A DNA stretch of 64,000 bases from Sphingopyxis macrogoltabida (GTDB lineage Bacteria > Pseudomonadota > Alphaproteobacteria > Sphingomonadales > Sphingomonadaceae), in contig NZ_CP009429.1 of assembly GCF_001314325.1 (NCBI RefSeq), forward strand, positions 4,898,501 to 4,962,500, written 5' to 3'. Both the position numbers and the translations under genes were made by a program. Each line of letters opens with the position of its first letter. The first letter of the stretch is position 1. The notes under the pieces were generated by a model. It saw nothing but the letters and a program-made list of their open reading frames with translations. It searched no databases and had not been told where the DNA came from. Positions 34,514 through 41,816 of the stretch are shown piece after piece.

Positions 34514-36328
34514 CTAAACCGTCCCCTCTTCCTTCTCCGCCTGCTGACGCGCCCACATGTCGGCGTAGAGCCCGCGCATCGCGAGAAGCTGGTCGTGCGT
34601 GCCGGTTTCGGCGACGCGGCCCTTTTCGAGCACGATGATCCGGTCGGCGCCCGTTACCGTCGACAGGCGGTGCGCGATCACCAGCGTCGTGCGGCGCTCG
34701 GCGATGCGGTCGAGCGTGTCCTGGATCGCCGCCTCGGTGCGGCTGTCGAGCGCGCTCGTCGCTTCGTCGAGGATCAGCAGCGGCGGATTCTTGAGCAGGG
34801 TGCGCGCGATCGCGACGCGCTGTTTCTCGCCGCCCGACAGCTTGAGCCCGCGCTCGCCGACCTCGGTGTCATAGCCCTGCGGCAACAGCGCGATGAAGGT
34901 GTCGATCGCCGCGCCCCTGGCCGCCGCCGCGATGTCGTCGGCGCTCGCGTCCTCGCGGCCATAGGCGATGTTATAGCCGATGGTGTCGTTGAACAGCACC
35001 GTGTCCTGCGGGACGATGCCGATTTCGGCGCGCAGGCTTTGCTGCGTCACCTGCGAAATATCCTGGTCGTCGATCGTGATCCGGCCGCCCTGCGGGTCGT
35101 AGAAGCGGAAGAGCAGCCGCGCGATCGTCGACTTGCCCGCCCCCGACGGCCCGACGATCGCCAGCGTCTCGCCCGCCCCGACCGCAAAGCTCACCCCGTT
35201 CAGGATCGTGCGGTCGGGTTCGTAGCCGAAGACGACATTCTCGAACGCCACCGCGCCGCCGTTCACGACGAGCGGCCACGCGCCTTCGACGTCGCGGATT
35301 TCGGGCGGCGTGTCGATCAGGCGGAACATCGCCTCCATATCGATGAGGCCCTGCCGGATGACGCGATAGACCATGCCGAGCATGTCGAGCGGGCGGAAAA
35401 GCTGGGCGAGCAAGGTGTTCACCAGCACGACGTCGCCGACCTTATACTCGCCGGTCGACCAGCCCCACACCGTATAGGCCATCGCGCCCGCCATCGCGGC
35501 GTTGGTGATGAAGCTTTGCCCGACGTTGAGCCAGGCAAGGCTGTTCTCGCTCTTCACCGCAGCGCGTGCATATTGGTCGGCGACGTCGCGATAGCGCGTC
35601 GCCTCGCGCTCTTCGGCGCCGAAATATTTGACCGTTTCGTAATTGAGCAGGCTGTCGACGCTGCGCCCGACGGTTAGCGTGTCGAGGTCGTTCATGCGGA
35701 CGCGCAGCGCGTTGCGCCAGTCGGTGACCTTGCGCGTGAAGATGATGTAGAGGATCACCATCAGCGCGGTCGCGCTGGCGAGGCCGAAGCTGAACTTGCT
35801 CCAGAAAATGACGAGCACCGCGACGAGTTCGATCACCGTCGGGGCGATGTTGAACAGCAGGAAATAGAGCATCGTGTCGATGCTCTTGGTCCCGCGCTCG
35901 ATCACCTTGGTGACTTCGCCGGTGCGCCGCGCGAGGTGGAAGGGCAAGGACAGCGCATGAAGGTGGGTGAAGGTCGCGATCGCGAGCTCGCGCGTCGCAT
36001 CCTGCCCGACACGCTCGAACACGACGTTGCGGAGATTGTCGAACAGCACCCCGGCAAAGCGCGCGCCGGCATAAGCAAGCACCAGCCCGATCGCGAGTGC
36101 GACGCCTTCCTCCATTCCCGGCGCCATGCGGTCGATCGCGGCGCCGTAGAGGAAACCCATCGATAGCTGCACGCCTTTCGACGCGAGCACGATCAGCGCC
36201 GCGGCGATAATGCGGATCTTGTGTTCAGTATGCCCCGCCGGCCACAGATAGGGCAGGAAACGCTTCAGCGTCGCCAGAACGGGCGGTTCGCGGCTGGCGT
36301 CGGCGCTGGTGGAGGTATCGGGCGGCAT
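34514..36328 (-). CDS. atm1: Atm1-type ABC exporter (glutathione/heavy metal)
   Basis: 604 residues, a half-transporter with an N-terminal six-helix domain and C-terminal ATPase. The match to the Novosphingobium Atm1 protein is very close from memory (LKRFLPYLWPA, LFDNLRNVVFERVGQDATRE, RRTGEVTKVIERGTKSIDTM, LLNYETVKYFGAE). ATPase: Walker A GPSGAGKST near residue 395, Q-loop VPQDTVLFNDTIGYNIAYGR, signature LSGGEKQRVAIARTLL near residue 500, Walker B LLILDEATSALD. The family exports glutathione conjugates, including metal-thiol complexes. As a homodimer it would sit in the inner membrane. Confidence 0.93.
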   Translation of the reverse strand: MPPDTSTSADASREPPVLATLKRFLPYLWPAGHTEHKIRIIAAALIVLASKGVQLSMGFLYGAAIDRMAPGMEEGVALAIGLVLAYAGARFAGVLFDNLRNVVFERVGQDATRELAIATFTHLHALSLPFHLARRTGEVTKVIERGTKSIDTMLYFLLFNIAPTVIELVAVLVIFWSKFSFGLASATALMVILYIIFTRKVTDWRNALRVRMNDLDTLTVGRSVDSLLNYETVKYFGAEEREATRYRDVADQYARAAVKSENSLAWLNVGQSFITNAAMAGAMAYTVWGWSTGEYKVGDVVLVNTLLAQLFRPLDMLGMVYRVIRQGLIDMEAMFRLIDTPPEIRDVEGAWPLVVNGGAVAFENVVFGYEPDRTILNGVSFAVGAGETLAIVGPSGAGKSTIARLLFRFYDPQGGRITIDDQDISQVTQQSLRAEIGIVPQDTVLFNDTIGYNIAYGREDASADDIAAAARGAAIDTFIALLPQGYDTEVGERGLKLSGGEKQRVAIARTLLKNPPLLILDEATSALDSRTEAAIQDTLDRIAERRTTLVIAHRLSTVTGADRIIVLEKGRVAETGTHDQLLAMRGLYADMWARQQAEKEEGTV

Positions 36329-36376
36329 GCGCGCCCCATGTAGGGACGCGCGGCGCTTACGCCAAGCGCCGAACGG

Positions 36377-36526
36377 TCAGCGCGATTCGCGGTATCCCGA
36401 TCGCTGCATGATACGGTCGATCAGCCGGCGTTCGCCGGGCGTCGGACCGGGAATCACCGGCGCGCCGGGATTGTCGCGATAGCGGGGCAGGGGACGCCGC
36501 GGCGGGGCGATCGGCGGGATGCGCAT
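36377..36526 (-). CDS. Small Pro/Arg-rich hypothetical protein (49 residues)
   Basis: A short open frame of 49 codons from ATG (36526) to TGA (36377). It begins MRIPPIAPPRRPLPRYRDNP and ends IDRIMQRSGYRESR. Codon use is like its neighbours (strong G/C at third positions). It sits in the same direction between lptA and atm1 in a gap otherwise too large for this region. There are no cysteines and no transmembrane segment; the C-terminal part could form an amphipathic helix. Function unknown. It could be a spurious frame, but the codon pattern and spacing favour a real gene. Confidence 0.5.
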   Translation of the reverse strand: MRIPPIAPPRRPLPRYRDNPGAPVIPGPTPGERRLIDRIMQRSGYRESR

Positions 36527-36633
36527 GACCTTGATGCCTTTTCAGCGCGGTATCGCCCCCTTGGCACCGCGGGTGGTTGGTCCCCGCGTCCTGCCTGTCC
36601 CGGCGATGCTTTCCGCCCTACCAAAAGGCGTGG

Positions 36634-37209
36634 TTACTGCTTTCTTTCCGGTACCGTGAAGGTGCCCGTCACGCGCCCGCCGGTACCGCCCTGCACCGGA
36701 TTGCCGTCGGGCCCGCGCGCGGCGCCGCGGCCGTCGACCGTCGCGCGGCCGCTGTTCAGGTCGATCACCAGCCGCCCGCCGTTCAGGCGGTTGCCGCGCT
36801 GGGTCAACTGGACATTGCCGACCATCGTGATCAGCCGCCGGTCGAGGTCGTAGATCGCGACATTGCCCGATGCGCGTTCGTCGCCCTTGACCACGGTCAC
36901 CCCGCCGGTTGCGTCGAGCCGGTTGACGTCGGTGCCGCCCGAGCGGGTATAGGCGACGGTCATCCGCGGCGCGGTGACCGTCAGCCCGGCCTGCGTCACG
37001 CGGACGTCGCCCGCCAGCACGACGCGGTCGGCGCGGTCCTGCACCTCGATGCTGCCCGCGGCGAAATCGACCGGGGCGCTGCTGTTATGATTGGCGAGCG
37101 CCTGCGCCTGCGCGGTATCGCCGGCGCCGGTCGAAACGAGCGCGAGACCGGTGAGCGCAAAGGAGGCGCCCGCGATCGCCATGCTCTTCATGGTCCAGAG
37201 GCGGTTCAT
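36634..37209 (-). CDS. lptA: LPS transport periplasmic protein LptA
   Basis: 191 residues. A signal peptide (about 1-37) is followed by an OstA/LptA beta-jellyroll repeat domain (VDFAAGSIEVQDRADRVVLA, GDVRVTQAGLTVTAPRMTVA, DATGGVTVVKGDERASGNVA). It forms the periplasmic bridge that carries LPS from LptC to LptD. Its ATG overlaps the lptC stop by four bases (37206-37209). lptB, normally next, is not here; the 49-codon gene and atm1 follow instead. Confidence 0.9.
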   Translation of the reverse strand: MNRLWTMKSMAIAGASFALTGLALVSTGAGDTAQAQALANHNSSAPVDFAAGSIEVQDRADRVVLAGDVRVTQAGLTVTAPRMTVAYTRSGGTDVNRLDATGGVTVVKGDERASGNVAIYDLDRRLITMVGNVQLTQRGNRLNGGRLVIDLNSGRATVDGRGAARGPDGNPVQGGTGGRVTGTFTVPERKQ

Positions 37210-37844
37210 TTGAGCACTCCCTGATTGATCCTGAGCCGCGCGTTGCCCGACAGGCGGACGATCCGCTGGTCGAGATCGGCCGATAGCTGGTTGGCCGAAA
37301 ACGGCCCGATATTCAACGCGCCATTGACCCCGCCGCGCCCGACGAGGCTGCGGCTCTTGAGGTCGATCGCGACATTGCTGGCGTCGATGCGATAGCCGCC
37401 GGCGCTGCGCACCTTCACCGTTCCCGGGACGTCGACCTTTTCGGTGTCCATATTATAGGCGCCGTTCGCCGCGGCGATCGTCGCGGGGCCGTCGGCAAGC
37501 TTGATCGCGCCCGACAGCTCGTTCATTTTCACGATCGGTTCGGCGCTCGACTGCTGGACCGCGCTGCCCGCGAGCAGGGCGAAGGGCTGTCCCTTGGCAT
37601 CCTGGCCACGATATTCGGCGCGCGTCACCTTCATCCGCTCCTTCGCCACCTCAACCTTGTCCTTGGCGAGCAGGAAGCTGATCTCGGTGCGCTGGGTAAA
37701 GGGCGAGAAGATCAGGATCGCGGCGACGACGCCGATGACCAGCGGCAGGCCATAGCGCAGGATGCGCACGACCTTGTCGTGGCTCGACCCGCTGGCCGCC
37801 CACATCCGGCGCATCGTGCGATCAAGGTCGGCGCGTTCGGACAT
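37206..37844 (-). CDS. lptC: LPS export protein LptC
   Basis: 212 residues. A cytoplasmic N-terminus, one transmembrane segment (about 28-47, YGLPLVIGVVAAILIFSPFT) and a periplasmic beta-jellyroll (about 55-212). It docks LPS from the LptB2FG pump to LptA. It lies 15 bases downstream of rnd and overlaps lptA. The low-similarity family is assigned by length, topology and position before lptA. Confidence 0.88.
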   Translation of the reverse strand: MSERADLDRTMRRMWAASGSSHDKVVRILRYGLPLVIGVVAAILIFSPFTQRTEISFLLAKDKVEVAKERMKVTRAEYRGQDAKGQPFALLAGSAVQQSSAEPIVKMNELSGAIKLADGPATIAAANGAYNMDTEKVDVPGTVKVRSAGGYRIDASNVAIDLKSRSLVGRGGVNGALNIGPFSANQLSADLDQRIVRLSGNARLRINQGVLK

Positions 37845-37859
37845 CCGCGAATCGCTTCC

Positions 37860-38477
37860 TTACGTGTGCGCGAAGATGTCGACCTCGGGCCAGCCAGCCA
37901 GGTCGAGCGCCGCGCGCGTCGGCAGGAAATCGAAACAGGCCTGCGCCAGCTCGGCGCGTCCCTCGCGCGCCAGCCGGGCGTCGAGCACCTCCTTCATCGC
38001 ATGCAGGAAGCGGACGTCGCTCGCCGCATAGTCGCGCTGCGCCTCGCTGAGTTCGTCGGCGCCCCAGTCGCTCGACTGCTGCTGTTTCGACACGTCCTGG
38101 CCGAGCAATTCGCGCACCAGTTCCTTGAGCCCGTGGCGGTCGGTATAGGTGCGTACCAGCTTCGAGGCGATCTTGGTGCAATAGACGGGCGCGGTCACGA
38201 CGCCGAGCGCGTGCTGCAGCGCGGCGATGTCGAACCGGGCAAAATGGAACAGTTTCAACCGGTTGGGATCGGTCAAGATCGCCTTCAGCACCGGCGCGTC
38301 ATAGGCGCTGCCGGGTCCGAAGCGGACCAGATGCTCGTCGCCCGTCCCGTCGCTGATCTGGACGAGGCACAGCCGGTCGCGCAGCGGGTTCAGACCCATG
38401 GTCTCGGTATCGATGGCGACGGCGCCGGGGCCCAGCACCCCTTCGGGCAGATCTTCTTCGTGGAAATAGACGCTCAT
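37860..38477 (-). CDS. rnd: Ribonuclease D-like 3'-5' exonuclease
   Basis: 205 residues. A DnaQ-like DEDD nuclease with Asp23 and Glu25 in AIDTETMGLNP, the second-motif Asp in HFARFDIAALQ near residue 85, and the third motif around RDYAASDVRFL near residue 150. It lacks the C-terminal HRDC domains of E. coli RNase D, as is usual for the short alphaproteobacterial form. Predicted role: tRNA or structured RNA 3' trimming. First gene of an rnd-lptC-lptA cluster. The gap upstream separates it from the divergent cold-shock gene. Confidence 0.88.
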   Translation of the reverse strand: MSVYFHEEDLPEGVLGPGAVAIDTETMGLNPLRDRLCLVQISDGTGDEHLVRFGPGSAYDAPVLKAILTDPNRLKLFHFARFDIAALQHALGVVTAPVYCTKIASKLVRTYTDRHGLKELVRELLGQDVSKQQQSSDWGADELSEAQRDYAASDVRFLHAMKEVLDARLAREGRAELAQACFDFLPTRAALDLAGWPEVDIFAHT

Positions 38478-38738
38478 CCGCCCGCCTTAGGCCAAGCGGC
38501 CGCGCCGCTCAATGACTGGTTTGCGCCCGCCTGCGCGACCCGCCCGAAGGCCACGGCAAAGCGTGGTAATCGCGCAACAGCGGCTTGAATTTTCTGTTCG
38601 CAGGAGCCCTGCAAATAGGTTATATATTGCGTTCTTGGCGGCACGGGGCGAGTCTGTGCCCGTGGTGAACTGCGTCCCCGTCCGGCGCAAAGAGCCGGCT
38701 GAATGGGTGATGGACGAACCGAAAGCGACTATTAGACT
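38478..38738. other. 261-base divergent region with the cold-shock gene leader
   Basis: It lies between rnd (minus) and the cold-shock gene (plus). An AT-rich TTATATATT at 38620-38628 in a GC-rich surrounding is a reasonable -10 (no clear -35). It would give a leader of about 100 bases before the ATG at 38739, as is common for cold-shock messengers. No other gene is seen. Confidence 0.4.
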
Positions 38739-39530
38739 ATGAGTTTCAACAAGGATCGCCGCGGCCAGCGGGGGCGCGGCAAGCGCGATGATTTCGGCAA
38801 TTTCGACAGCTTCGAACCTGCACCCTATGGCGGCGACAGCTATGGCGGCGGACGCGGCGGCTTCGGCGACCGCGATCGCGGTGGTTTCGGCGGCGGTGAC
38901 CGTGGCGGCGGCTTCGGTGGCGGCGATCGCGGCGGCTTCGGCGGCGGCGGCGGTGGTGGCGGCTTCGGCGGCGGACGCGGCGGCGGCATGCCGGCGCAGG
39001 TCGTCGGCGAAGGCAATGGCACGGTTAAATTCTTCAACCCGTCGAAGGGCTTCGGCTTCGTCGCCCGCGACGACGGCGGCGAGGACGTGTTCGTCCACAT
39101 CAGCGCGGTCGAGCAGGCGGGGCTGCAGGGCCTCGCCTCGGGCCAGCCGCTCGGCTTCACGCTCGTCGAACGCAACGGCAAGGTGTCGGCGATCGACCTC
39201 AAGATCGAAGGCGAGCCGCTGCCGATCGAGGAATTCGCTCCGCGTCGCGACGATCGCGGCGGCCCCGGCGGCGACCGTCCGGGCGGCGCCCGCGGCCGGC
39301 GCCAGCTGACCGGCGAACGCACCTCGGGCACGGTGAAGTTCTTCAACACCACCAAGGGCTTCGGCTTTATCGCGCGCGATGACGGGCAGGCCGATGCCTT
39401 CGTCCACATCAGCGCCGTCCAGCGCGCCGGCATGGCGGGCCTCGAAGAGGGCGACCGCGTCGCCTTCGACATCGAGGTCGACGATCGCGGCAAGTTCGCC
39501 GCGGTGAACCTGCAGCCGCATCAGGATTGA
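38739..39530 (+). CDS. Double cold-shock-domain protein with long Gly-rich N-terminus
   Basis: 263 residues. A basic start (MSFNKDRRGQRGRGKRDD), a Gly/Asp/Arg/Phe-rich low-complexity tract (about 29-84, repeats of GGF and GDRGG) and two cold-shock OB folds at 94-155 and 196-258. Both have RNP1 (KGFGFV 103-108; KGFGFI 206-211) and RNP2 (VFVHIS, AFVHIS). It is a predicted single-stranded RNA/DNA chaperone. Single-domain CspA is about 70 residues; tandem CSDs are known in alphaproteobacteria, but the RGG/FG-like tract is longer than I expect. Such tracts often drive self-association. A strong terminator follows at 39551. Confidence 0.9.
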   Translation: MSFNKDRRGQRGRGKRDDFGNFDSFEPAPYGGDSYGGGRGGFGDRDRGGFGGGDRGGGFGGGDRGGFGGGGGGGGFGGGRGGGMPAQVVGEGNGTVKFFNPSKGFGFVARDDGGEDVFVHISAVEQAGLQGLASGQPLGFTLVERNGKVSAIDLKIEGEPLPIEEFAPRRDDRGGPGGDRPGGARGRRQLTGERTSGTVKFFNTTKGFGFIARDDGQADAFVHISAVQRAGMAGLEEGDRVAFDIEVDDRGKFAAVNLQPHQD

Positions 39531-39550
39531 CGGCGGCACAAGCAAAACGG

Positions 39551-39579
39551 AAAGGGCGGCCTCGGGCCGCCCTTTTTGT
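39551..39579 (+). terminator. Intrinsic terminator after the cold-shock gene
   Basis: The ten-base stem AAAGGGCGGC/GCCGCCCTTT (39551-39560 with 39566-39575) has loop CTCGG; the T-run continues as TTTTTGTT. It lies 21 bases after the stop. Confidence 0.92.
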
Positions 39580-39653
39580 TTCGGCTCCGCGTGGCCGGCC
39601 CCGGAATGCCCGAGTGACGGCTTCGGGGTGGGAAGCGGACGTTTCCAACTTTT

Positions 39654-39724
39654 GTCATCCCCGCGAAAGCGGGGACCCAGAGTAGTGTAAACCCGCCCTG
39701 GGTTCCCGCTTTCGCGGGAATGAC
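39654..39724. repeat. Large inverted repeat, CCCGCGAAAGCGGG family (second copy)
   Basis: The 27-base arms (39654-39680 and 39698-39724) differ at two positions, surround a 17-base spacer and carry the same GTCATCCCCGCGAAAGCGGG left arm as 32679. The right arm has TTCCCGC in place of TCCCCGC. Confidence 0.9.
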
Positions 39725-39862
39725 ACAATTGAGGAATTCCAAACGACTTACGTCCACTCCCGGCCGTTAGCTGCCGCAACCGGCCCCTCGCACCCTCTCT
39801 GCAATCGCTTGCCGCAAACCCCCGGGAGGCGTAGATTGGCGCAAAATACAGAGGATGCCGCC

Positions 39863-40921
39863 ATGACCCGTGTTGCCGTGCGTTCGCCGTTTTGGGCCCT
39901 GCTGCTCGCCACGCCGCTGTTGCTGGGTTCGACCCAGCCCACCGCCGCCCCGCCGGCGTCTGCGTCGGCCCCGGTGCCGCACCCTGCCGACATGGTTGCG
40001 AACCCCGCCACGACGGGCGAGGTCGTGCCGTTCATCCAGCCTTTCGACCTCGACGCGACGCGGCGGATGGCGGTGCCGGTGATGGTCGGCGGACAGGGGC
40101 CCTTTTCCTTTCTGGTCGATACCGGCGCCGAACGGACGGTGATCGCCCGCGAACTCGCCGACCGCCTCGGCCTCGCCGAGGGCGCGAAGCTGCGCCTCGC
40201 GACGATCGGCAGCTCGGCGATCGTGCAAAGCTACCGCGTCGCGGCGCTGCAGATGACCGACCTCAGCCTGTCGCCGTTCGAGGCGCCCGCCTTCTCCGGG
40301 CGGCATATCGGCGCCGCGGGGCTGATCGGGGTCGACATGCTCGAGAAGCGCCGCGTGCTGATCGACTTTCGTGCCGAGACGATGGAGATTCTCGATTCGC
40401 GGCCGCGCGCGAAGCCGATCATCCACGACGACGACGCGATCGTCGTCACTGCGCGCAACATGGCGGGGCGGCTGATCCTGTCGGATGCGCGGATCGACGG
40501 CAAGCGCGTCGACGTGATCGTCGACACGGGGGCGCAGACCAGCGTCGGCAATCTTGCGCTCCAGCGGCTGGTCGCCGCGCGGCGCCAGAACCGCGTGCCC
40601 TTTTTCCCGACCGTGCTCAATGCGGTATCGGGCGAGGCGGTTCCGGCGATGCGGACGGCGATCAAGCGGATCACGATCAACGGCGCCGAGGTGAGCGACC
40701 TGCCGGTCAGTTTCGCCGATTCACAGGCGTTTCGCGCGCTGAACATCGAAAACCGGCCGGCGCTCCTGCTCGGCATGGACAGCCTGGCCTTGTTCGACCG
40801 GGTCGAGATCGATTTCCCGAACAAGCGCGTCGTCTTCGACCTGCCGAGCCGGGCCGACCGCGAAACGCGGCAGCGCTTTGCCGCGACCACCCCGACGAGG
40901 ACGCTTGTGGCGAGCCGGTGA
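39863..40921 (+). CDS. Two-lobed retropepsin-like aspartyl protease, secreted
   Basis: 352 residues. A signal peptide (about 1-30) is followed by two copies of the retroviral-type aspartyl protease half-site: FLVDTGAERTVI (DTG 86-88) with downstream LIGVDML, and VIVDTGAQTSVG (DTG 221-223) with downstream LLGMDSL. Retropepsins are normally dimers of one lobe each. Two lobes in one chain would make a pepsin-like pseudo-dimer. Expected location is the periplasm or envelope. The start at 39863 has GAGG upstream; an in-frame extension to 39809 is less likely. Substrate unknown. Confidence 0.85.
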   Translation: MTRVAVRSPFWALLLATPLLLGSTQPTAAPPASASAPVPHPADMVANPATTGEVVPFIQPFDLDATRRMAVPVMVGGQGPFSFLVDTGAERTVIARELADRLGLAEGAKLRLATIGSSAIVQSYRVAALQMTDLSLSPFEAPAFSGRHIGAAGLIGVDMLEKRRVLIDFRAETMEILDSRPRAKPIIHDDDAIVVTARNMAGRLILSDARIDGKRVDVIVDTGAQTSVGNLALQRLVAARRQNRVPFFPTVLNAVSGEAVPAMRTAIKRITINGAEVSDLPVSFADSQAFRALNIENRPALLLGMDSLALFDRVEIDFPNKRVVFDLPSRADRETRQRFAATTPTRTLVASR

Positions 40922-40939
40922 GCTTGCCATAGCGGCGCC

Positions 40940-41656
40940 ATGCCGCCGCCGCCCGTCCTCGATTTTGCCGGCCACCAGTTCGTCGCTTTCGCCGATCGCG
41001 CGCTGTTCTGGCCGCGCCACGGCGCGCTGATCGTCGCCGACCTGCATCTCGAAAAGGCGAGCTGGTACGCGGCGCACGGCCAGCCGCTGCCGCCCTATGA
41101 CAGCCACGACACGCTCGACCGGCTGGCGCGGCTCGCGGCCGAGACCGGTGCGCGCGCAATCTGGTGCCTCGGCGACAGCTTTCACGACCGCGACGCCGCA
41201 AGCCGGATCGTACCGGCGGTCGCGGGGCGGCTGCACGGCCAGGCGGCGGCGACAAAGCTGCTGTGGATCGCGGGCAATCACGACGGGCTTTCGGGCGGCG
41301 CGTGGGGCGGCGAGGTCGCCGACGAGCTGGCGATCGACGGCATCGTCCTGCGCCACCAGTGCGATCCTGCCGAAACGCGGCCCGAAATCAGCGGCCATTT
41401 CCACCCCAAGGTGCGGCTGACGATTCGCGGGCGCGGCGTCGCCCGCGCCTGCTTCGCCGGCGATGCGCAGCGGCTGATCCTGCCCGCCTTCGGCAGCCTG
41501 ACCGGCGGGCTCGATGTCGAAGACCCCGCCATCGCCGGAAATTTTTCCGGCGGGTACCGCGCGATGCTCGTCGCGCAGGGCCGGCTGCTCGCCTTTCCCT
41601 GCCGCGGCCGGCCGGGCGATGACGCTACGGCAAGCCGTATCGCAGTCGGCGCCTGA
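40940..41656 (+). CDS. pdeM: Ligase-associated DNA damage response endonuclease PdeM (calcineurin-like)
   Basis: 238 residues. Metallophosphoesterase motifs: IVADLHLEKASWYA (Asp34, His36), WCLGDSFHD near residue 76, IAGNHDG near residue 113 and SGHFHPKV near residue 152. LHLEK and the SGHxHPK form are characteristic of PdeM, usually encoded with an Lhr-type helicase, an exonuclease-like Lhr partner (LhrC/MBL fold) and an ATP-dependent ligase. None of these neighbours is here. It lies 18 bases after the aspartyl protease, so probably cotranscribed with it. Confidence 0.85.
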   Translation: MPPPPVLDFAGHQFVAFADRALFWPRHGALIVADLHLEKASWYAAHGQPLPPYDSHDTLDRLARLAAETGARAIWCLGDSFHDRDAASRIVPAVAGRLHGQAAATKLLWIAGNHDGLSGGAWGGEVADELAIDGIVLRHQCDPAETRPEISGHFHPKVRLTIRGRGVARACFAGDAQRLILPAFGSLTGGLDVEDPAIAGNFSGGYRAMLVAQGRLLAFPCRGRPGDDATASRIAVGA

Positions 41657-41816
41657 GCCGCAAAACTCGCCCGGCAGAGCTGCCGCCGCCTGTGACCAAA
41701 AAGCATCACCGGTCAAAAAATGACGTAAAAGCGTGGGGTTGCGCTGGATCGGCATCGGTCTTCGGTTAAGATCGCCCTCCAACAAAAATAATTAAATGTT
41801 GAGAGGAGTGCCCACC

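Larger units (their letters stand above)
39531..39862. other. 332-base gap: terminator, palindromic repeat, promoter region
   Basis: It holds the terminator of the cold-shock gene (39551), the CCCGCGAAAGCGGG inverted repeat (39654-39724) and about 135 bases leading to the aspartyl protease. A GAGG ribosome binding site lies before 39863. I see no gene in it. Confidence 0.6.
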
